A stretch of DNA of 64,000 bases, taken from assembly GCA_019510435.1 (NCBI GenBank), contig JAEKKJ010000007.1, forward strand, positions 124,001 to 188,000. Reading direction: 5' to 3'. Positions within the stretch are counted from its first letter, which is position 1. Every line of letters begins with the position of its first letter. This document shows, one piece after another, positions 1 through 10,332 of this stretch. The notes under the pieces are model-generated. The model did no database searches. It was not told where the DNA came from and was given only the letters and a program-made list of their open reading frames with translations. The position numbers were made by a program, and so were the translations under genes. Origin of the DNA: Caulobacterales bacterium. GTDB lineage: Bacteria > Pseudomonadota > Alphaproteobacteria > Caulobacterales > Caulobacteraceae.

Positions 1-675
1 CACCTCGATCTGATGGGGATCGCGGCGGGCCGGGATGCAACCCTGCCACTGCGGGTCTTCCAGCGGCGGCTGCGGGCTGGCGCTGGCCGCGGCCAGGCAG
101 CGCTGGACCCGGTTGCGGATGCCCTCCAGGCCGTCGTTCGCCGGATCCGCCACGTGGGTCTCCACGGTTGGATCCAGCAGCACCAGGCCCTTCACGTCCT
201 GCAACCGCCGCGCCGCGAACAGGCGCGCATAGAGCCCGCCGGCCGAGTGGCCGACCAGCACATAGGGCCCGTCGATCCGCGCCGCCACGAGGGCCTGGTC
301 GAGGTCGCGGGCGATGGCGGCGCCGTCGCGCGGCAGTGGTCCCGGGTCGCTGTAGCCGTAGCCGGCGCGGTCGTAGGCGCAGACCCGGGTGGTGCGGGCC
401 AGGGCCGGCTGGACCTTGAACCAGGCGCCCGAGTCGGCCCCGAAGCCCGACTCCAGGAGGACGGTCGGCGCGCCGGTCCCCTCGCACCGGAAGTTGATCG
501 TGCGGTGGTCGGGCAGCCGGACGCCCTTGCCGGGACTGAGGGCCGCGGCCGAATCGGAGGCCTCGCAGCTGGCCAGCAGCGCCGCGGCGGCGAGCGCGAG
601 GGCCCAGGCCGGCCGACCACGCCCCTTCGCGCCTGCCGTCCCACGCCCGCCGGCGCTCGATGCTTGCGCGACCAT
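1..675 (-). CDS. alpha/beta hydrolase, C-terminus beyond window edge
   Basis: Reverse-strand reading gives MVAQASSAGG...TVLLESGFGADSGAW...VCAYDRAGYGYSDPG...YVLVGHSAGGLYARLFA; nucleophile elbow GHSAGG. Not listed as an ORF because it runs off the window. Confidence 0.8.
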   Translation of the reverse strand, partial: MVAQASSAGGRGTAGAKGRGRPAWALALAAAALLASCEASDSAAALSPGKGVRLPDHRTINFRCEGTGAPTVLLESGFGADSGAWFKVQPALARTTRVCAYDRAGYGYSDPGPLPRDGAAIARDLDQALVAARIDGPYVLVGHSAGGLYARLFAARRLQDVKGLVLLDPTVETHVADPANDGLEGIRNRVQRCLAAASASPQPPLEDPQWQGCIPARRDPHQIEV

Positions 676-829
676 CCGACCCATCGCGCCATCTATGTCG
701 AAGGTCGCCCGCTTTGGCACGGGGTTTGCGCCTGGGCCCCTGCATGTCGCTGTGACGTGCGTGTTTGGACCAGGATCCGCAGCTTGTCGCGTTTGCGAAG
801 GCCCGGCTTCCTGATAGTTAGAACACCTT

Positions 830-1129
830 GTGTGCGAACGGAGGACGCGCGTGGAGACGGTCTACGATTGGATCACCGTGGCGATCTTCGGAGGCCTGGT
901 CGTGCTGTTCCTGCACCGCTCGGTCCAAGCCGGCGAGCCCCAGGACACCATCCTGCACTATCTGCCGCCGGCCGTGGGCTGCGCGGTCGCCAACTATGTG
1001 GGCAACGAGGGCGACAAACTCGGCAACCAGGGTGAGAAGATCGCCTCGTTCCTGATCGTGCTGGCGGTCCTGATCTACATCGCCTTGGTGCTGAAGCCCT
1101 TCGGCCTGAAATTCCCGACCAAGCGTTAG
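830..1129 (+). CDS. small membrane protein resembling the XrtV exosortase-system accessory protein
   Basis: [25 protein letters not shown]...[18 protein letters not shown]...; pattern recalled from proteins annotated XrtV sorting system accessory protein; likely start is the internal METVYDW. Confidence 0.6.
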   Translation: MCERRTRVETVYDWITVAIFGGLVVLFLHRSVQAGEPQDTILHYLPPAVGCAVANYVGNEGDKLGNQGEKIASFLIVLAVLIYIALVLKPFGLKFPTKR

Positions 1130-1169
1130 TTTTCCAAGCGTTAGTTTTCGCCCTGAGCGGAGGGGCCCA

Positions 1170-2273
1170 GTGACTGCCCAGGCGGATCGCCAGAATGCCT
1201 TTGGGTCCTTGCGGCTGCTGTTCGCGTCGCTGGTGATCGCCTCCCACTCGCCGCAGATGTTCGACGGCACCTATGCGCGCGAGCCGCTGCGGATGCTGTT
1301 CGGGACCATCAGCTTCGGCGAACTGGCCGTGGACGGCTTCTTCCTCATCAGCGGCTACCTGATCACCGCCAGCTTCATCTCGGACGCACGGACCTACATC
1401 TGGAAGCGCGTCCTGCGGATCTATCCGGCGTTCGTGATCTGCTACCTGGCCTGCGTGCTGATCGTGGCGCCGCTGGGCGGGGCGAACCTCTCGGCCTTCT
1501 CGCCCAAGGACTGGGTGAAGCTGGTCGCGAACCTCTTGATGCTAAAGTCCCCGGTGGCGCCGGGGGTCTTCCCGGGCCTCGCCTATCCGTCGCTGAACGG
1601 CTCGATGTGGACCATCAGCTACGAGTTCCGCTGCTACCTGATGGCGGCCGCCGTGGGCCTTTTGGGCTTCTACCGGCGGCGGTGGATGTATCTGGCGCTG
1701 ACGGTGGCGCTGCTGGCGGCGAACTTCCTGTTCCTGCTGCCGGTGGGCGCGGTCATCGAGCACCTGGCGCGGCCGCTGAACGTGGTGCTGGGCGAGCCGC
1801 GCGAGGCGGTGCGCCTGACGAGCGCCTTCGCCTGCGGGGCCCTGCTGCGGCTCTATCCCCAGACCTATCGCGCGTCCTACGCCCTGCTGGCCGCCGCCGC
1901 CCTGGTCGCGGCCCTGTTCGTACCGGCGCTGGCCAGCGTGGCCCTGATGACCCTGGGCGCCTATGTGCTGTTCTGGATCGCGTTCGAGGCGACCTGGCGG
2001 CCGCTGCGGACCATCAACGCCAAGGACGACATCTCCTACGGCGTCTACCTCTACGCCTGGCCGATCGCCACGCTGCTGCTGTGGTACTGGCGCGACATCC
2101 CGCTGCTGGTCCACGCCCTGCTGACGCTGATCGGGTCGCTGATCCTGGGTTACGTCAGCTGGCATGTGATCGAGAAGCGGTGCCTGGCGCTGAAGGGCCG
2201 GCTGGGGACCTGGCCCTTGCGGCCTGCGCCCGTCGCGGCGGCGGCGCCTGCGCCGCAGCAGTCGGAAACCTAG
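1170..2273 (+). CDS. acyltransferase family protein (membrane O-acyltransferase type 3)
   Basis: 367 aa multi-[26 protein letters not shown]...[12 protein letters not shown] motif. Confidence 0.85.
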   Translation: MTAQADRQNAFGSLRLLFASLVIASHSPQMFDGTYAREPLRMLFGTISFGELAVDGFFLISGYLITASFISDARTYIWKRVLRIYPAFVICYLACVLIVAPLGGANLSAFSPKDWVKLVANLLMLKSPVAPGVFPGLAYPSLNGSMWTISYEFRCYLMAAAVGLLGFYRRRWMYLALTVALLAANFLFLLPVGAVIEHLARPLNVVLGEPREAVRLTSAFACGALLRLYPQTYRASYALLAAAALVAALFVPALASVALMTLGAYVLFWIAFEATWRPLRTINAKDDISYGVYLYAWPIATLLLWYWRDIPLLVHALLTLIGSLILGYVSWHVIEKRCLALKGRLGTWPLRPAPVAAAAPAPQQSET

Positions 2274-2304
2274 CCGGCGCCGGGCCGCTGGCGCGCCGCC
2301 CCCG

Positions 2305-2901
2305 TCAGCGATCCAGCCCGTAGCGGTAGAGCACCCGCAGGCCGACGTCCGCCACGCCGGGGTTGTAGCTGCCCGCCAGGCGCCCATGGCTCATGTGGAT
2401 CCACGACAGCTCCAGCGACAGGCGCTGGGTGGCGCGGTAGCCCAGCGACAGCTCCGGCTCGAACAGCACCCGTGAGCCCAGGTCGAGCTTGGTCTGGTAG
2501 TCGTGCAGGCGCTCCAGCCGCTGCTGCGGCGTCAGGCCCGGCTCGTCCGGCGAGGGCAGGCCCACCTTGCCGTCCTGGACCGCGATGCCGATCCCCGGCT
2601 CGATGTAGAACCGCTCGGCGAAGCGGAAGCGCCAGGAGAGGCCGCCGGCGATGTAGTCGGTGTCGCCGTCGGTGTTGACGCCGACCAGCAGGTGCACCCG
2701 CGGCCGGCCCAGCAGGCGCAGCTCGTCCAGGGCGGTCGTGCGCGCGCCGACCACGATCTGGGCGCCGTGCTCGAACTTTCCGTAGGAGATGCCGTCGTCG
2801 ACGTCGTGGGCATAGACGCCCGCGAACACCTCGCCGGCCATCGCCGGGCCGGCCGCGGCGAGGGCGGCGACGGCGGCCGCGATCGGCAGGGTCCGGCTCA
2901 T
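2305..2901 (-). CDS. acyloxyacyl hydrolase / lipid A 3-O-deacylase (PagL-like)
   Basis: MSRTLPIAAAVAALAAAGPAMAGEVFAGVYAHDVDD...LELSWIHMSHGRLAGSYNPGVADVGLRVLYRY; signal peptide and C-terminal PagL-like HxSH motif. Confidence 0.75.
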   Translation of the reverse strand: MSRTLPIAAAVAALAAAGPAMAGEVFAGVYAHDVDDGISYGKFEHGAQIVVGARTTALDELRLLGRPRVHLLVGVNTDGDTDYIAGGLSWRFRFAERFYIEPGIGIAVQDGKVGLPSPDEPGLTPQQRLERLHDYQTKLDLGSRVLFEPELSLGYRATQRLSLELSWIHMSHGRLAGSYNPGVADVGLRVLYRYGLDR

Positions 2902-2936
2902 GGCGCGATGCTGCGCCGGCGGGGCCGATTCTCCAA

Positions 2937-4439
2937 TCAGCGCACGGCCTCGCCGTCGCCCAGCAGGCAGGGGGCGGTGCGCAGGATGATGGCGATGTCG
3001 AGCCAGAACGAGCGGCGCTCGACGTACTCCAGGTCCAGGGCGACGCGGCGACGCACGGCCTCGGGCGTATCGACGGGGCCGCGCGAGCCGTTGACGGCGG
3101 CCCAGCCGGTAAGCCCCGGCTTGATCCGGTGGCGGTGGGCGTAGGTCTCCACCAGCTTGCTGGCCTCGGCGCCGCCGGACAGCATGCCGATGGCGTGCGG
3201 GCGGGGGCCGACGATCGACATCTCGCCGCTGATGATGTTGAAGATCTGCGGCAGCTCGTCGAGGCTGGTCTTGCGGATGAAGCGGCCCACCTTGGTGACG
3301 CGATCGTCGCCCGCGCTGACCTGGCGGACGGCCTTGTGGTCGGTGGATTCCACCCGCATCGAGCGGAACTTCCAGACCACGATCTCCTCGTTCATGTAGC
3401 CGTGGCGCTTCTGGCGGAAGAAGATCGGGCCGGGGCTGTCCAGCCGGATCGCCAGGGCCACGGTCGCCATCAGCGGCGCGAGCGCGATCAAGCCCAGCAC
3501 GCCCAGCACCAGGTCCAGCGCGCGCTTGGCGGCGAGGTAGCCGGAGCGCTCGGACGGGCCCGCCACCTGCATCAGGTCGAAGTCGGCGATGCGGCCCAGG
3601 GCCTGGGCCTCGGTCTCGTCGTCGGCCTCCTCGAGCAGCAGGGAGACCGGGTTCGGGATGGGCGCCAGGCGCTCGATCAGCTGGGCGATGCGCGCATTGG
3701 CCTTGGGCGGCACGGTGATCACGATCCGGTCGACGAAGGGCAGGATGCGGTGGTCGATCAGGTCGGCGGTCTTGCCCAGCACCGGCACGCCCAGGATGTC
3801 GGGGCCCACCCGCTCGCGGCGGTCGTCGAAGATGCCGAGGATGTTGATGTCGCGGGTCCGCAGCGCCCGGCGGATCAGCCGCTGGGCCGCTGGCGTGCCG
3901 CCGACGATGACCAGGTTGGGCGTCAGCAGCCCGCGCTTGCGTAGTGTCCGCAGCACCTGGCCCCAGACCAGGTGGGTCAACGCCAGGGCCGTGCCGGCCA
4001 TGGCCACCCAGGCGCCGATGCCGAGGGCGGGGAAGCGCGGGTCGTAGAGGCCGCAGATCATCCCGGCGGCGCCCCCGGCCGCGGCGGCGGCGATAGCCAG
4101 GCGGCCCAGCTTGCGCTCGGATCCCTCGCGCGGGTTCATGGTGTAGGCGCCGGTGGCGACCAGCAGCACCAGGGCCACCAGCGGCGCGCCCAGCCACATG
4201 ATCTCGGGCAGGGTGACGAGGCGGGTGGCGGCCAGGGACGCGAGGGCCAGGCCCGCCAGGTCGCCGAACTGGAAGAGGCGAGCCAGGCTGGGGCCGGAAA
4301 TGCGGTTGCGGACGCTCTGCAGCCGTTCCGGGCGCAACGGACCACGGCGGTGCTGTGAGGGGACTTCCCGGCCCGGGACTTCCTGCTCGGCGCTGGCGCG
4401 GTGTGCGCCGGTATCGTCCGCCATTCTGGCCATCCCCAC
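2937..4439 (-). CDS. exopolysaccharide biosynthesis polyprenyl glycosylphosphotransferase
   Basis: 500 aa; N-terminal TM/Rossmann-like region and C-terminal bacterial sugar transferase domain ([13 protein letters not shown]...[23 protein letters not shown]). Start could be 4424. Confidence 0.88.
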   Translation of the reverse strand: MGMARMADDTGAHRASAEQEVPGREVPSQHRRGPLRPERLQSVRNRISGPSLARLFQFGDLAGLALASLAATRLVTLPEIMWLGAPLVALVLLVATGAYTMNPREGSERKLGRLAIAAAAAGGAAGMICGLYDPRFPALGIGAWVAMAGTALALTHLVWGQVLRTLRKRGLLTPNLVIVGGTPAAQRLIRRALRTRDINILGIFDDRRERVGPDILGVPVLGKTADLIDHRILPFVDRIVITVPPKANARIAQLIERLAPIPNPVSLLLEEADDETEAQALGRIADFDLMQVAGPSERSGYLAAKRALDLVLGVLGLIALAPLMATVALAIRLDSPGPIFFRQKRHGYMNEEIVVWKFRSMRVESTDHKAVRQVSAGDDRVTKVGRFIRKTSLDELPQIFNIISGEMSIVGPRPHAIGMLSGGAEASKLVETYAHRHRIKPGLTGWAAVNGSRGPVDTPEAVRRRVALDLEYVERRSFWLDIAIILRTAPCLLGDGEAVR

Positions 4440-4485
4440 CGTTCTTGGGGCGGACCCTAGCGGCTGCGGCTGAGCGATCGGTTAA

Positions 4486-5187
4486 TCAGTAGGCGCGGAT
4501 GTCGCCGAAGATCAGGGGCAGGGTGCGCCACACGATCTTCATGTCGAGCCCGAAGCTCCAGGTGTCGATGTATTCGTTGTCGGATTCGACCCGGTCGACG
4601 ATCGACTGCAGGTCGCGAACCTCGCCCCGGAAGCCGCAGACGGCGGCGTAGCCGGTGAGGCCGGGCCGCGTGCGGAACCGGCGGTCGTAGCCGGGGGCCT
4701 GCGCGCGCCATTGCTCGTCGTGCGCCACGGCGTGCGGCCGCGGACCGATGAGGGACATCTCGCCGCGCAGCACGTTCAGCAGCTGCGGCAGCTCATCCAG
4801 GCTGAACTTGCGCAGGATCGCGCCCAGGGTCGTGACGCGGGTGTCGTCCCGCGTGGCCTGGCGCACCGTCGCGCCATCCTCGGCCACGGTCATGGTGCGG
4901 AACTTGAAGACGGTGAAGATCTTCCCGCCCAGCCCGGTGCGGCGCTGGCGGAAGAGGGCGGGGCCGGGGCTCTCCAGGCGCACCAGGGCGGCCACGACCA
5001 GCAGCAAGGGCAGGAAGACCAGCAGGGCGGCCAGGGCCATGGCGATGTCGAAGGCCCGCTTGCGGCGGCTGGCGGCCACGGCGGCCAGCGCGGGCGCCGG
5101 CGGCGGGGCTGACGTCGAGCGCACGGCCTCGGCCTGCGGCCAGGGCGCGGCGTCGGCGTGGGTATGGAATTCGGCGACGCTATTCAT
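4486..5187 (-). CDS. sugar transferase (undecaprenyl-phosphate sugar phosphotransferase)
   Basis: KRAFDIAMALAALLVFLPLLL...FSLDELPQLLNVLRGEMSLIGPRPHAVAHDE. Confidence 0.87.
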   Translation of the reverse strand: MNSVAEFHTHADAAPWPQAEAVRSTSAPPPAPALAAVAASRRKRAFDIAMALAALLVFLPLLLVVAALVRLESPGPALFRQRRTGLGGKIFTVFKFRTMTVAEDGATVRQATRDDTRVTTLGAILRKFSLDELPQLLNVLRGEMSLIGPRPHAVAHDEQWRAQAPGYDRRFRTRPGLTGYAAVCGFRGEVRDLQSIVDRVESDNEYIDTWSFGLDMKIVWRTLPLIFGDIRAY

Positions 5188-5484
5188 CGCTGGCGGCTCC
5201 GGCGGAAGTCGCGGCGGCGATGGCAAGGCTGCAGGGCTGGATGCGCTCTGCACCGCCGTCTGCTGCAAGCCGCGTCTCATATCCGGACATGGTCCCCGAT
5301 CGCCCCGTCGACACGCAGGGGTCAGAGCAAGAGCCGCGCCACGGCTCTGTCGCGTAACCCCGCGCGACCTGGACTATATTCGGGGCGGGCGGCCGGACGG
5401 TTGCATCAGGGTTGATAAAATATGACCGCGGCGTGGCGCGGCCGGTCTCGCGGCGGTCAGCTCGCGGCCGTCAGCTCGGAGGCG

Positions 5485-6177
5485 TCAGTACGCCTGAGGA
5501 TCGCGGAAGATGATCAGGGCGGTCCTCGCCAGGATCGCGATGTCGAGGCCGAGGGACCAGCTGTCGATATAGAGATTGTCGGCGTCGATGCGGTCGCGCA
5601 TGCAGCGCAGGTCGCGGATCTCGCCGCGGAGGCCGTTGACCTGGGCCAGGCCGGTGAGGCCCGGCTTGGCGCGGAAGCGGTCGGAGTAGGCGGGAATCGC
5701 CGCGCCGTACTGGGAATCATGGGCCAGGGCGTGCGGGCGCGGGCCCACCAGGGACATGTCCCCTTTCAGCACATTCAGGAACTGCGGCAGCTCGTCGAGG
5801 CTGAGCTTGCGCAGCAGCGCGCCGACCGCGGTGATCCGGGCGTCGTTGCGGGTGGCCTGGCGGACATTGGCGCTGTCCTCGGTCACCGTCATGGTGCGGA
5901 ACTTGTAGATGGTGAAGACCCGGCCCTGGTGGCCGGTGCGGCGCTGGCGGAAGATCACCGGACCGGGTGATTCGAGCCGCACCATCAGGGCGACGCAGAG
6001 CAGCAGGGGCAGGAAGATCAGCAGGGCCACGAGGGCGCCGAAGATATCCACCGCCCGCTTGCCAGGGCTGGCGGCCACGGTCGCGCGCTCGGGCACGAAC
6101 AGCTGCGCGCGCAGATCGACCGCAGACGTATCCGCCTGCGAGATCGGCCTTACGGGTCTGACGATGACGTCGGTCAT
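5485..6177 (-). CDS. sugar transferase (undecaprenyl-phosphate sugar phosphotransferase)
   Basis: KRAVDIFGALVALLIFLPLLL...LSLDELPQFLNVLKGDMSLVGPRPHALAHDS; close relative of the 4486-5187 product. Confidence 0.87.
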   Translation of the reverse strand: MTDVIVRPVRPISQADTSAVDLRAQLFVPERATVAASPGKRAVDIFGALVALLIFLPLLLCVALMVRLESPGPVIFRQRRTGHQGRVFTIYKFRTMTVTEDSANVRQATRNDARITAVGALLRKLSLDELPQFLNVLKGDMSLVGPRPHALAHDSQYGAAIPAYSDRFRAKPGLTGLAQVNGLRGEIRDLRCMRDRIDADNLYIDSWSLGLDIAILARTALIIFRDPQAY

Positions 6178-6330
6178 CCGAAAGATCGTCCCACGCGTTC
6201 GGCGCCTAGAGGATCGGGCCAGCCGTCCGAATTGGCGCCTTGTTAGCCATTTATCCCAACGAACTTTTCACGCTCATCGGCAACTAATGTGACACAGCCC
6301 AACAACTGGGCGATGTCGGAGTAGATCTGC

Positions 6331-6483
6331 ATGCCGACCGACGTCTCGCTCGAAGTCGCCCAGCACGCCGAGGCCCAGCCGCTCCGTCGTCTGCCGATCG
6401 GGCTCGGCCTGACGATCGGCGCGTGCGCCTCGCTCGCCCTATGGGCGGGCATCGGCCTCGGTCTACGCGCTCTGTTCAGCTGA
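6331..6483 (+). CDS. small single-TM hypothetical protein (50 aa)
   Basis: MPTDVSLEVAQHAEAQPLRRLPIGLGLTIGACASLALWAGIGLGLRALFS; below the ORF-track length cut-off. Confidence 0.35.
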   Translation: MPTDVSLEVAQHAEAQPLRRLPIGLGLTIGACASLALWAGIGLGLRALFS

Positions 6484-6650
6484 AAAGCGGCCACAAGCCG
6501 CCAGAAAACCCCTCACATCCCGCATACTTAAGACCCTTTAACCGTCCGGGCGGAAGGGGGTCAATCGAACTCGCCTGAGCGGGGAGCTCGACGCGGACCT
6601 CGCGCCGGCGGTTTGAGATCGCGGCCGAAGGGGCTAGACGCCTTGGGCTG

Positions 6651-8756
6651 ATGGAGGTCTCCGCCCTGCCGCCCGTCTATCCGGTGATCCTCTGCGGGGG
6701 CGTGGGCGAGCGGCTGTGGCCGCTGTCGCGGCCGTGGCGGCCGAAGCCGTTTCTGGCGCTCGCGGGACCTCGGACCGGGTTCGAGGCGGCGGTGGCGCGC
6801 GCCGCGCCCCTGGCCTCGGGCGGCGGCGAGCTGGTGGTCGTCGGGGCGGCGGCCCATGCCGAGCTGATCGCCGCGCAGCTGGACGGCCGGGCCGCACAGG
6901 TCCTGCTCGAGCCCGTGGGCCGCAACACCGCACCCGCCATCGCCGCCGCCGCCGCCTGGATCGCCGCGCGCGCGCCGGACGCCATCGCGGTGATCCTGCC
7001 GGCCGACCACCACATCCCGGACGAGGCGGCCTTCCGCGCAGCGGTGACGGGCACCTTGGCCGCGGCTGCGGGCGGCGCGGTGGTGACGCTCGGGATCGCC
7101 CCGACATCGCCCGCCACGGCCTATGGCTATATTCAGCCGGCCGCGGGGCGGGGGCCGCTGCGGGCGGTCGCGGCCTTCGTGGAGAAGCCGCCGGCTGACG
7201 CCGCCGCCGACCTGGTGGCCGCCGGCGCGCTCTGGAACAGCGGAACCTTCGTCGGCTCGGTGGGCGGCCTGCTGGGCGAGTTGCGCCGCCATGCCCCGCA
7301 GGTGGCGGCCGCAGCGGAGGCCGCGGTGGCGTCGATCGCGCCGGATGGCCGGCTGGGCCCGCGCTTCGCCGAGGCGCCGGCGATCGCCTTCGACCGGGCG
7401 GTGATGGAGAAGACCGCCCGCGGCGCGGTGCTGGCCGTGGATTTCGCCTGGTCCGACCTGGGCGCCTGGGACGCGGTGGCCGCAGCGGAGGGCCGCAGTC
7501 CCGACCAGCCGTTCGTGCGCGCCCCTCCCGGCGTTCGGGTCAGCGTAGTCGGCGCCCCCGGAACGATCGTGGTGGTGGAGCCGGACGCCGTGCTGGTCTG
7601 CGGGCCCGGTGCGGCCCAGTCCGTGCGCGAGCCGGGGGCGGGGCCATCCCCGCGCTTCGCGAGCCTCGCGGAGGCCGCCGAGGGGCTGGACCGGTGGCTG
7701 CGCACCGCGGCCCTGCCGCTCTGGGCCACCGTGGGCGTCGACCCGGCGACCGGAGCATTCCGCGAGGCCCTGACCTGGGCCGGCGCGCCGGACGATCCGC
7801 GCCGGCGGGCGCGGGTGCAGGCGCGGCAGGCCTTCGTCTTTGCCGACGCCGCGGCCGAGGGGATCCCCGGCCCGTGGCTGGCGGTGGCGCGGGCCGGGCT
7901 GGAGCATTTCGTCCACCACGCGCGGCGGCCGGATGGCCTGTTCGCCGCGACCCTCGATCTGGCGGGCGGCCAGGCCGATCCCGAGGCGCGGCTCTACGAG
8001 CACGCCTTCGTGCTCCTGGCGCTGGCGGGGCTGCACCGCGCTGATCCGGGGAACGGCGAGGCCGCGCGCGAGGCGGCGGCGCTGCGGAGCCGGCTCGAGC
8101 GGTTCCACCACGCGGCCGGCGGCTTCCGCGAAGTGGGCGAGCGCCCGTTCCAGGCCAACGCCCACATGCACCTCTTCGAGGCCGCCCTGGCCTGGGAGGG
8201 CGTGGCCGGCGGCGATCCCGCCTGGGCAATGCTGGCCGACGAGATCGCGGCCCTGGCGCTCGCGCGCTTCGTCGATCCGGCCAGCGGGGTCCTGGCCGAG
8301 TTCTACGACGCCGACTGGGGGCGGCTGACGGGGGAGGCGGGCCTGATCGAGCCGGGGCACCAGTTCGAATGGGCCTGGCTGCTGGCCCAGTGGGGCCGGC
8401 GGCGCGGCGAGGCGCGGGGCGAGGCGGCCGCCCGGCGGCTGTTCGCGACGGGCCGGGGCGGCTTCGACCGGCGCCGGGGCGTGGTGGTCAATGCGCTGCG
8501 CGACGACCTCTCGGTGCGCGACGCGGGCGCGCGGCTCTGGCCGCAGACCGAGCATATCAAGGCCGCGCTGGTCCTGGGCGCGCCGGCCGCGGCGCTGGAG
8601 GCGGCGAACGGCCTGATGACCTATCTGGACACCCCGGCGCGGGGCGTCTGGCGCGAGCGGATGCGGCCGGACGGGGGCTTCCTGGAAGAGTCTTCGCCGG
8701 CGACGTCGCTCTATCACCTGTACCTGGCGGTCCGCGAACTGCGGCGGGCGTGCTAG
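6651..8756 (+). CDS. mannose-1-phosphate guanylyltransferase fused to an AGE-family epimerase/isomerase domain
   Basis: N-terminal PVILCGGVGERLWPLSR...LLEPVGRNTAPAIAAAA...ADHHI (ManC-type); C-terminal FHHAAGGFREVGERPFQANAHMHLFEAALAW...WPQTEHIKAALVLG (AGE/RnBP type). Confidence 0.82.
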   Translation: MEVSALPPVYPVILCGGVGERLWPLSRPWRPKPFLALAGPRTGFEAAVARAAPLASGGGELVVVGAAAHAELIAAQLDGRAAQVLLEPVGRNTAPAIAAAAAWIAARAPDAIAVILPADHHIPDEAAFRAAVTGTLAAAAGGAVVTLGIAPTSPATAYGYIQPAAGRGPLRAVAAFVEKPPADAAADLVAAGALWNSGTFVGSVGGLLGELRRHAPQVAAAAEAAVASIAPDGRLGPRFAEAPAIAFDRAVMEKTARGAVLAVDFAWSDLGAWDAVAAAEGRSPDQPFVRAPPGVRVSVVGAPGTIVVVEPDAVLVCGPGAAQSVREPGAGPSPRFASLAEAAEGLDRWLRTAALPLWATVGVDPATGAFREALTWAGAPDDPRRRARVQARQAFVFADAAAEGIPGPWLAVARAGLEHFVHHARRPDGLFAATLDLAGGQADPEARLYEHAFVLLALAGLHRADPGNGEAAREAAALRSRLERFHHAAGGFREVGERPFQANAHMHLFEAALAWEGVAGGDPAWAMLADEIAALALARFVDPASGVLAEFYDADWGRLTGEAGLIEPGHQFEWAWLLAQWGRRRGEARGEAAARRLFATGRGGFDRRRGVVVNALRDDLSVRDAGARLWPQTEHIKAALVLGAPAAALEAANGLMTYLDTPARGVWRERMRPDGGFLEESSPATSLYHLYLAVRELRRAC

Positions 8757-8766
8757 AGGCCGGCGC

Positions 8767-10056
8767 ATGGTGCTGAATCCCTTCGCCAACGCCCCCGCCC
8801 GGATCGCCGTGATCGGCCTCGGCTACGTCGGCTTGCCGCTGGCCGTGGCCTTCGCGGCGGAGCACGAGGTGGTGGGCTTCGACGTCAGCGCCGAGCGGGT
8901 CGCCGAGCTGGCGGCCGGCCAGGACCGCACCCTGGAAGTCTCGGCCGAAGATCTGCGGGCGGCCACGCGGCTGTCGTTCAGCGCCGACCCGGCGGCCCTG
9001 GTCGGCTGCAATGTCTTCATCGTCACCGTGCCGACGCCTATCGACGCCCACAAGCGGCCGGACCTCTCGGCCCTGATGGCGGCGAGCCGCACGGTCGGCG
9101 GCGCAATCCGGCCGGGGGGCGTGGTGGTCTATGAGTCCACCGTCTATCCGGGCGCCACCGAGGAGGACTGCGTGCCGGTGGTGGCCCAGGTCTCCGGCCT
9201 GGCGTTCAACCGCGACTTCTTTGCCGGCTACAGCCCTGAGCGCGCCAACCCGGGGGACCCGAACCACCGGCTGGCCGACATCGTCAAGGTGACCGCCGGC
9301 TCGACGCCGGCGGCGGCGGACTTCGTCGATGCGCTGTACGCCTCGATCGTGCGCGCCGGCACTCACCGGGCCAGCTCGATCCGCGTGGCCGAGGCCGCCA
9401 AGGTGATCGAGAACACCCAGCGCGATCTCAACATCGCCCTGGTCAACGAGTTCGCCCTGATCTTCCAGCGCCTGGGGATCGACACCCAGGAGGTGCTGGC
9501 GGCGGCGGCGACCAAGTGGAACTTCCTGCCGTTCCGACCGGGCCTGGTCGGCGGCCACTGCATCGGCGTCGACCCCTACTACCTGACCCACAAGGCCGAG
9601 GCCCTGGGCTATCGGCCCGAGGTGATCCTGGCCGGTCGGCGGATCAACGACGGCATGGGCGGGCACGTCGCGCGTGAGCTGGTGAAGGCGATGATCCGGC
9701 GCGGGGTGCTGGTGAAGGGCGCGCGCGTCCTGGTGATGGGCCTGGCCTTCAAAGAGAACACGCCCGACCTGCGCAACACCCGGGTGATCGACATCGTCGA
9801 GGAGCTGGCGGACTACGGCGCGCGGGTCGACGTCTGGGATCCCTGGATCGACGCGCCGGCGGCGCGGGCGGAGTACGGGCTGGAGCTGGTGGCCGAGCCA
9901 GAAGTAGGCGCCTACGACGGCGTCGTCCTGGCCGTGGCGCACCGCCAGTTCGTGGAGCTGGGGCCGGAGCGGATCCGGGCCCTGGGCCGGCCGGACGCGG
10001 TGCTCTACGACGTCAAGGCGATGCTCCCGAAGGGCGCCGCGGACCTGCGCCTCTAG
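8767..10056 (+). CDS. nucleotide sugar dehydrogenase (UDP-HexNAc dehydrogenase-like, TviB/WbpO type)
   Basis: RIAVIGLGYVGLPLAVAFA...YSPERANPGDPNHRLADIVKV...GGHCIGVDPYYLTHKAE. Confidence 0.9.
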   Translation: MVLNPFANAPARIAVIGLGYVGLPLAVAFAAEHEVVGFDVSAERVAELAAGQDRTLEVSAEDLRAATRLSFSADPAALVGCNVFIVTVPTPIDAHKRPDLSALMAASRTVGGAIRPGGVVVYESTVYPGATEEDCVPVVAQVSGLAFNRDFFAGYSPERANPGDPNHRLADIVKVTAGSTPAAADFVDALYASIVRAGTHRASSIRVAEAAKVIENTQRDLNIALVNEFALIFQRLGIDTQEVLAAAATKWNFLPFRPGLVGGHCIGVDPYYLTHKAEALGYRPEVILAGRRINDGMGGHVARELVKAMIRRGVLVKGARVLVMGLAFKENTPDLRNTRVIDIVEELADYGARVDVWDPWIDAPAARAEYGLELVAEPEVGAYDGVVLAVAHRQFVELGPERIRALGRPDAVLYDVKAMLPKGAADLRL

Positions 10057-10200
10057 AGGGCGGCGCACAGATTTCGTGCGATCTGCCTGATTTGCAGGCG
10101 CCTCCGGAAGAGTGCGGTTTCAGGCGCGCCCGGGGCTTCCCAGCCGTCGCCGCTACAGCCAAGGTTCACCTGCCCTTTGGGGCGTTTCCTCCCTTAACTG

Positions 10201-10225
10201 GCCGCGCCGAAAGGCGCGGCTTTTT
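10201..10225 (+). terminator. rho-independent terminator
   Basis: gccgcgcc-gaaa-ggcgcggc followed by ttttt, downstream of the dehydrogenase. Confidence 0.75.
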
Positions 10226-10273
10226 CTTTGCCGCATCGGCTTCCTGGCCGCATCGGGCGACGCCCGGCGCACA

Positions 10274-10302
10274 GAAAAGGCCGCGGGGCGAACCCCGCGG
10301 CC
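10274..10302 (-). terminator. rho-independent terminator for the TonB receptor
   Basis: ggccgcgggg-cgaa-ccccgcggcc with aaaa on the + strand (T-tract on the minus strand). Confidence 0.7.
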
Positions 10303-10332
10303 TCTGCGCTCGCCGATCCGGCGAAGGCGCGA

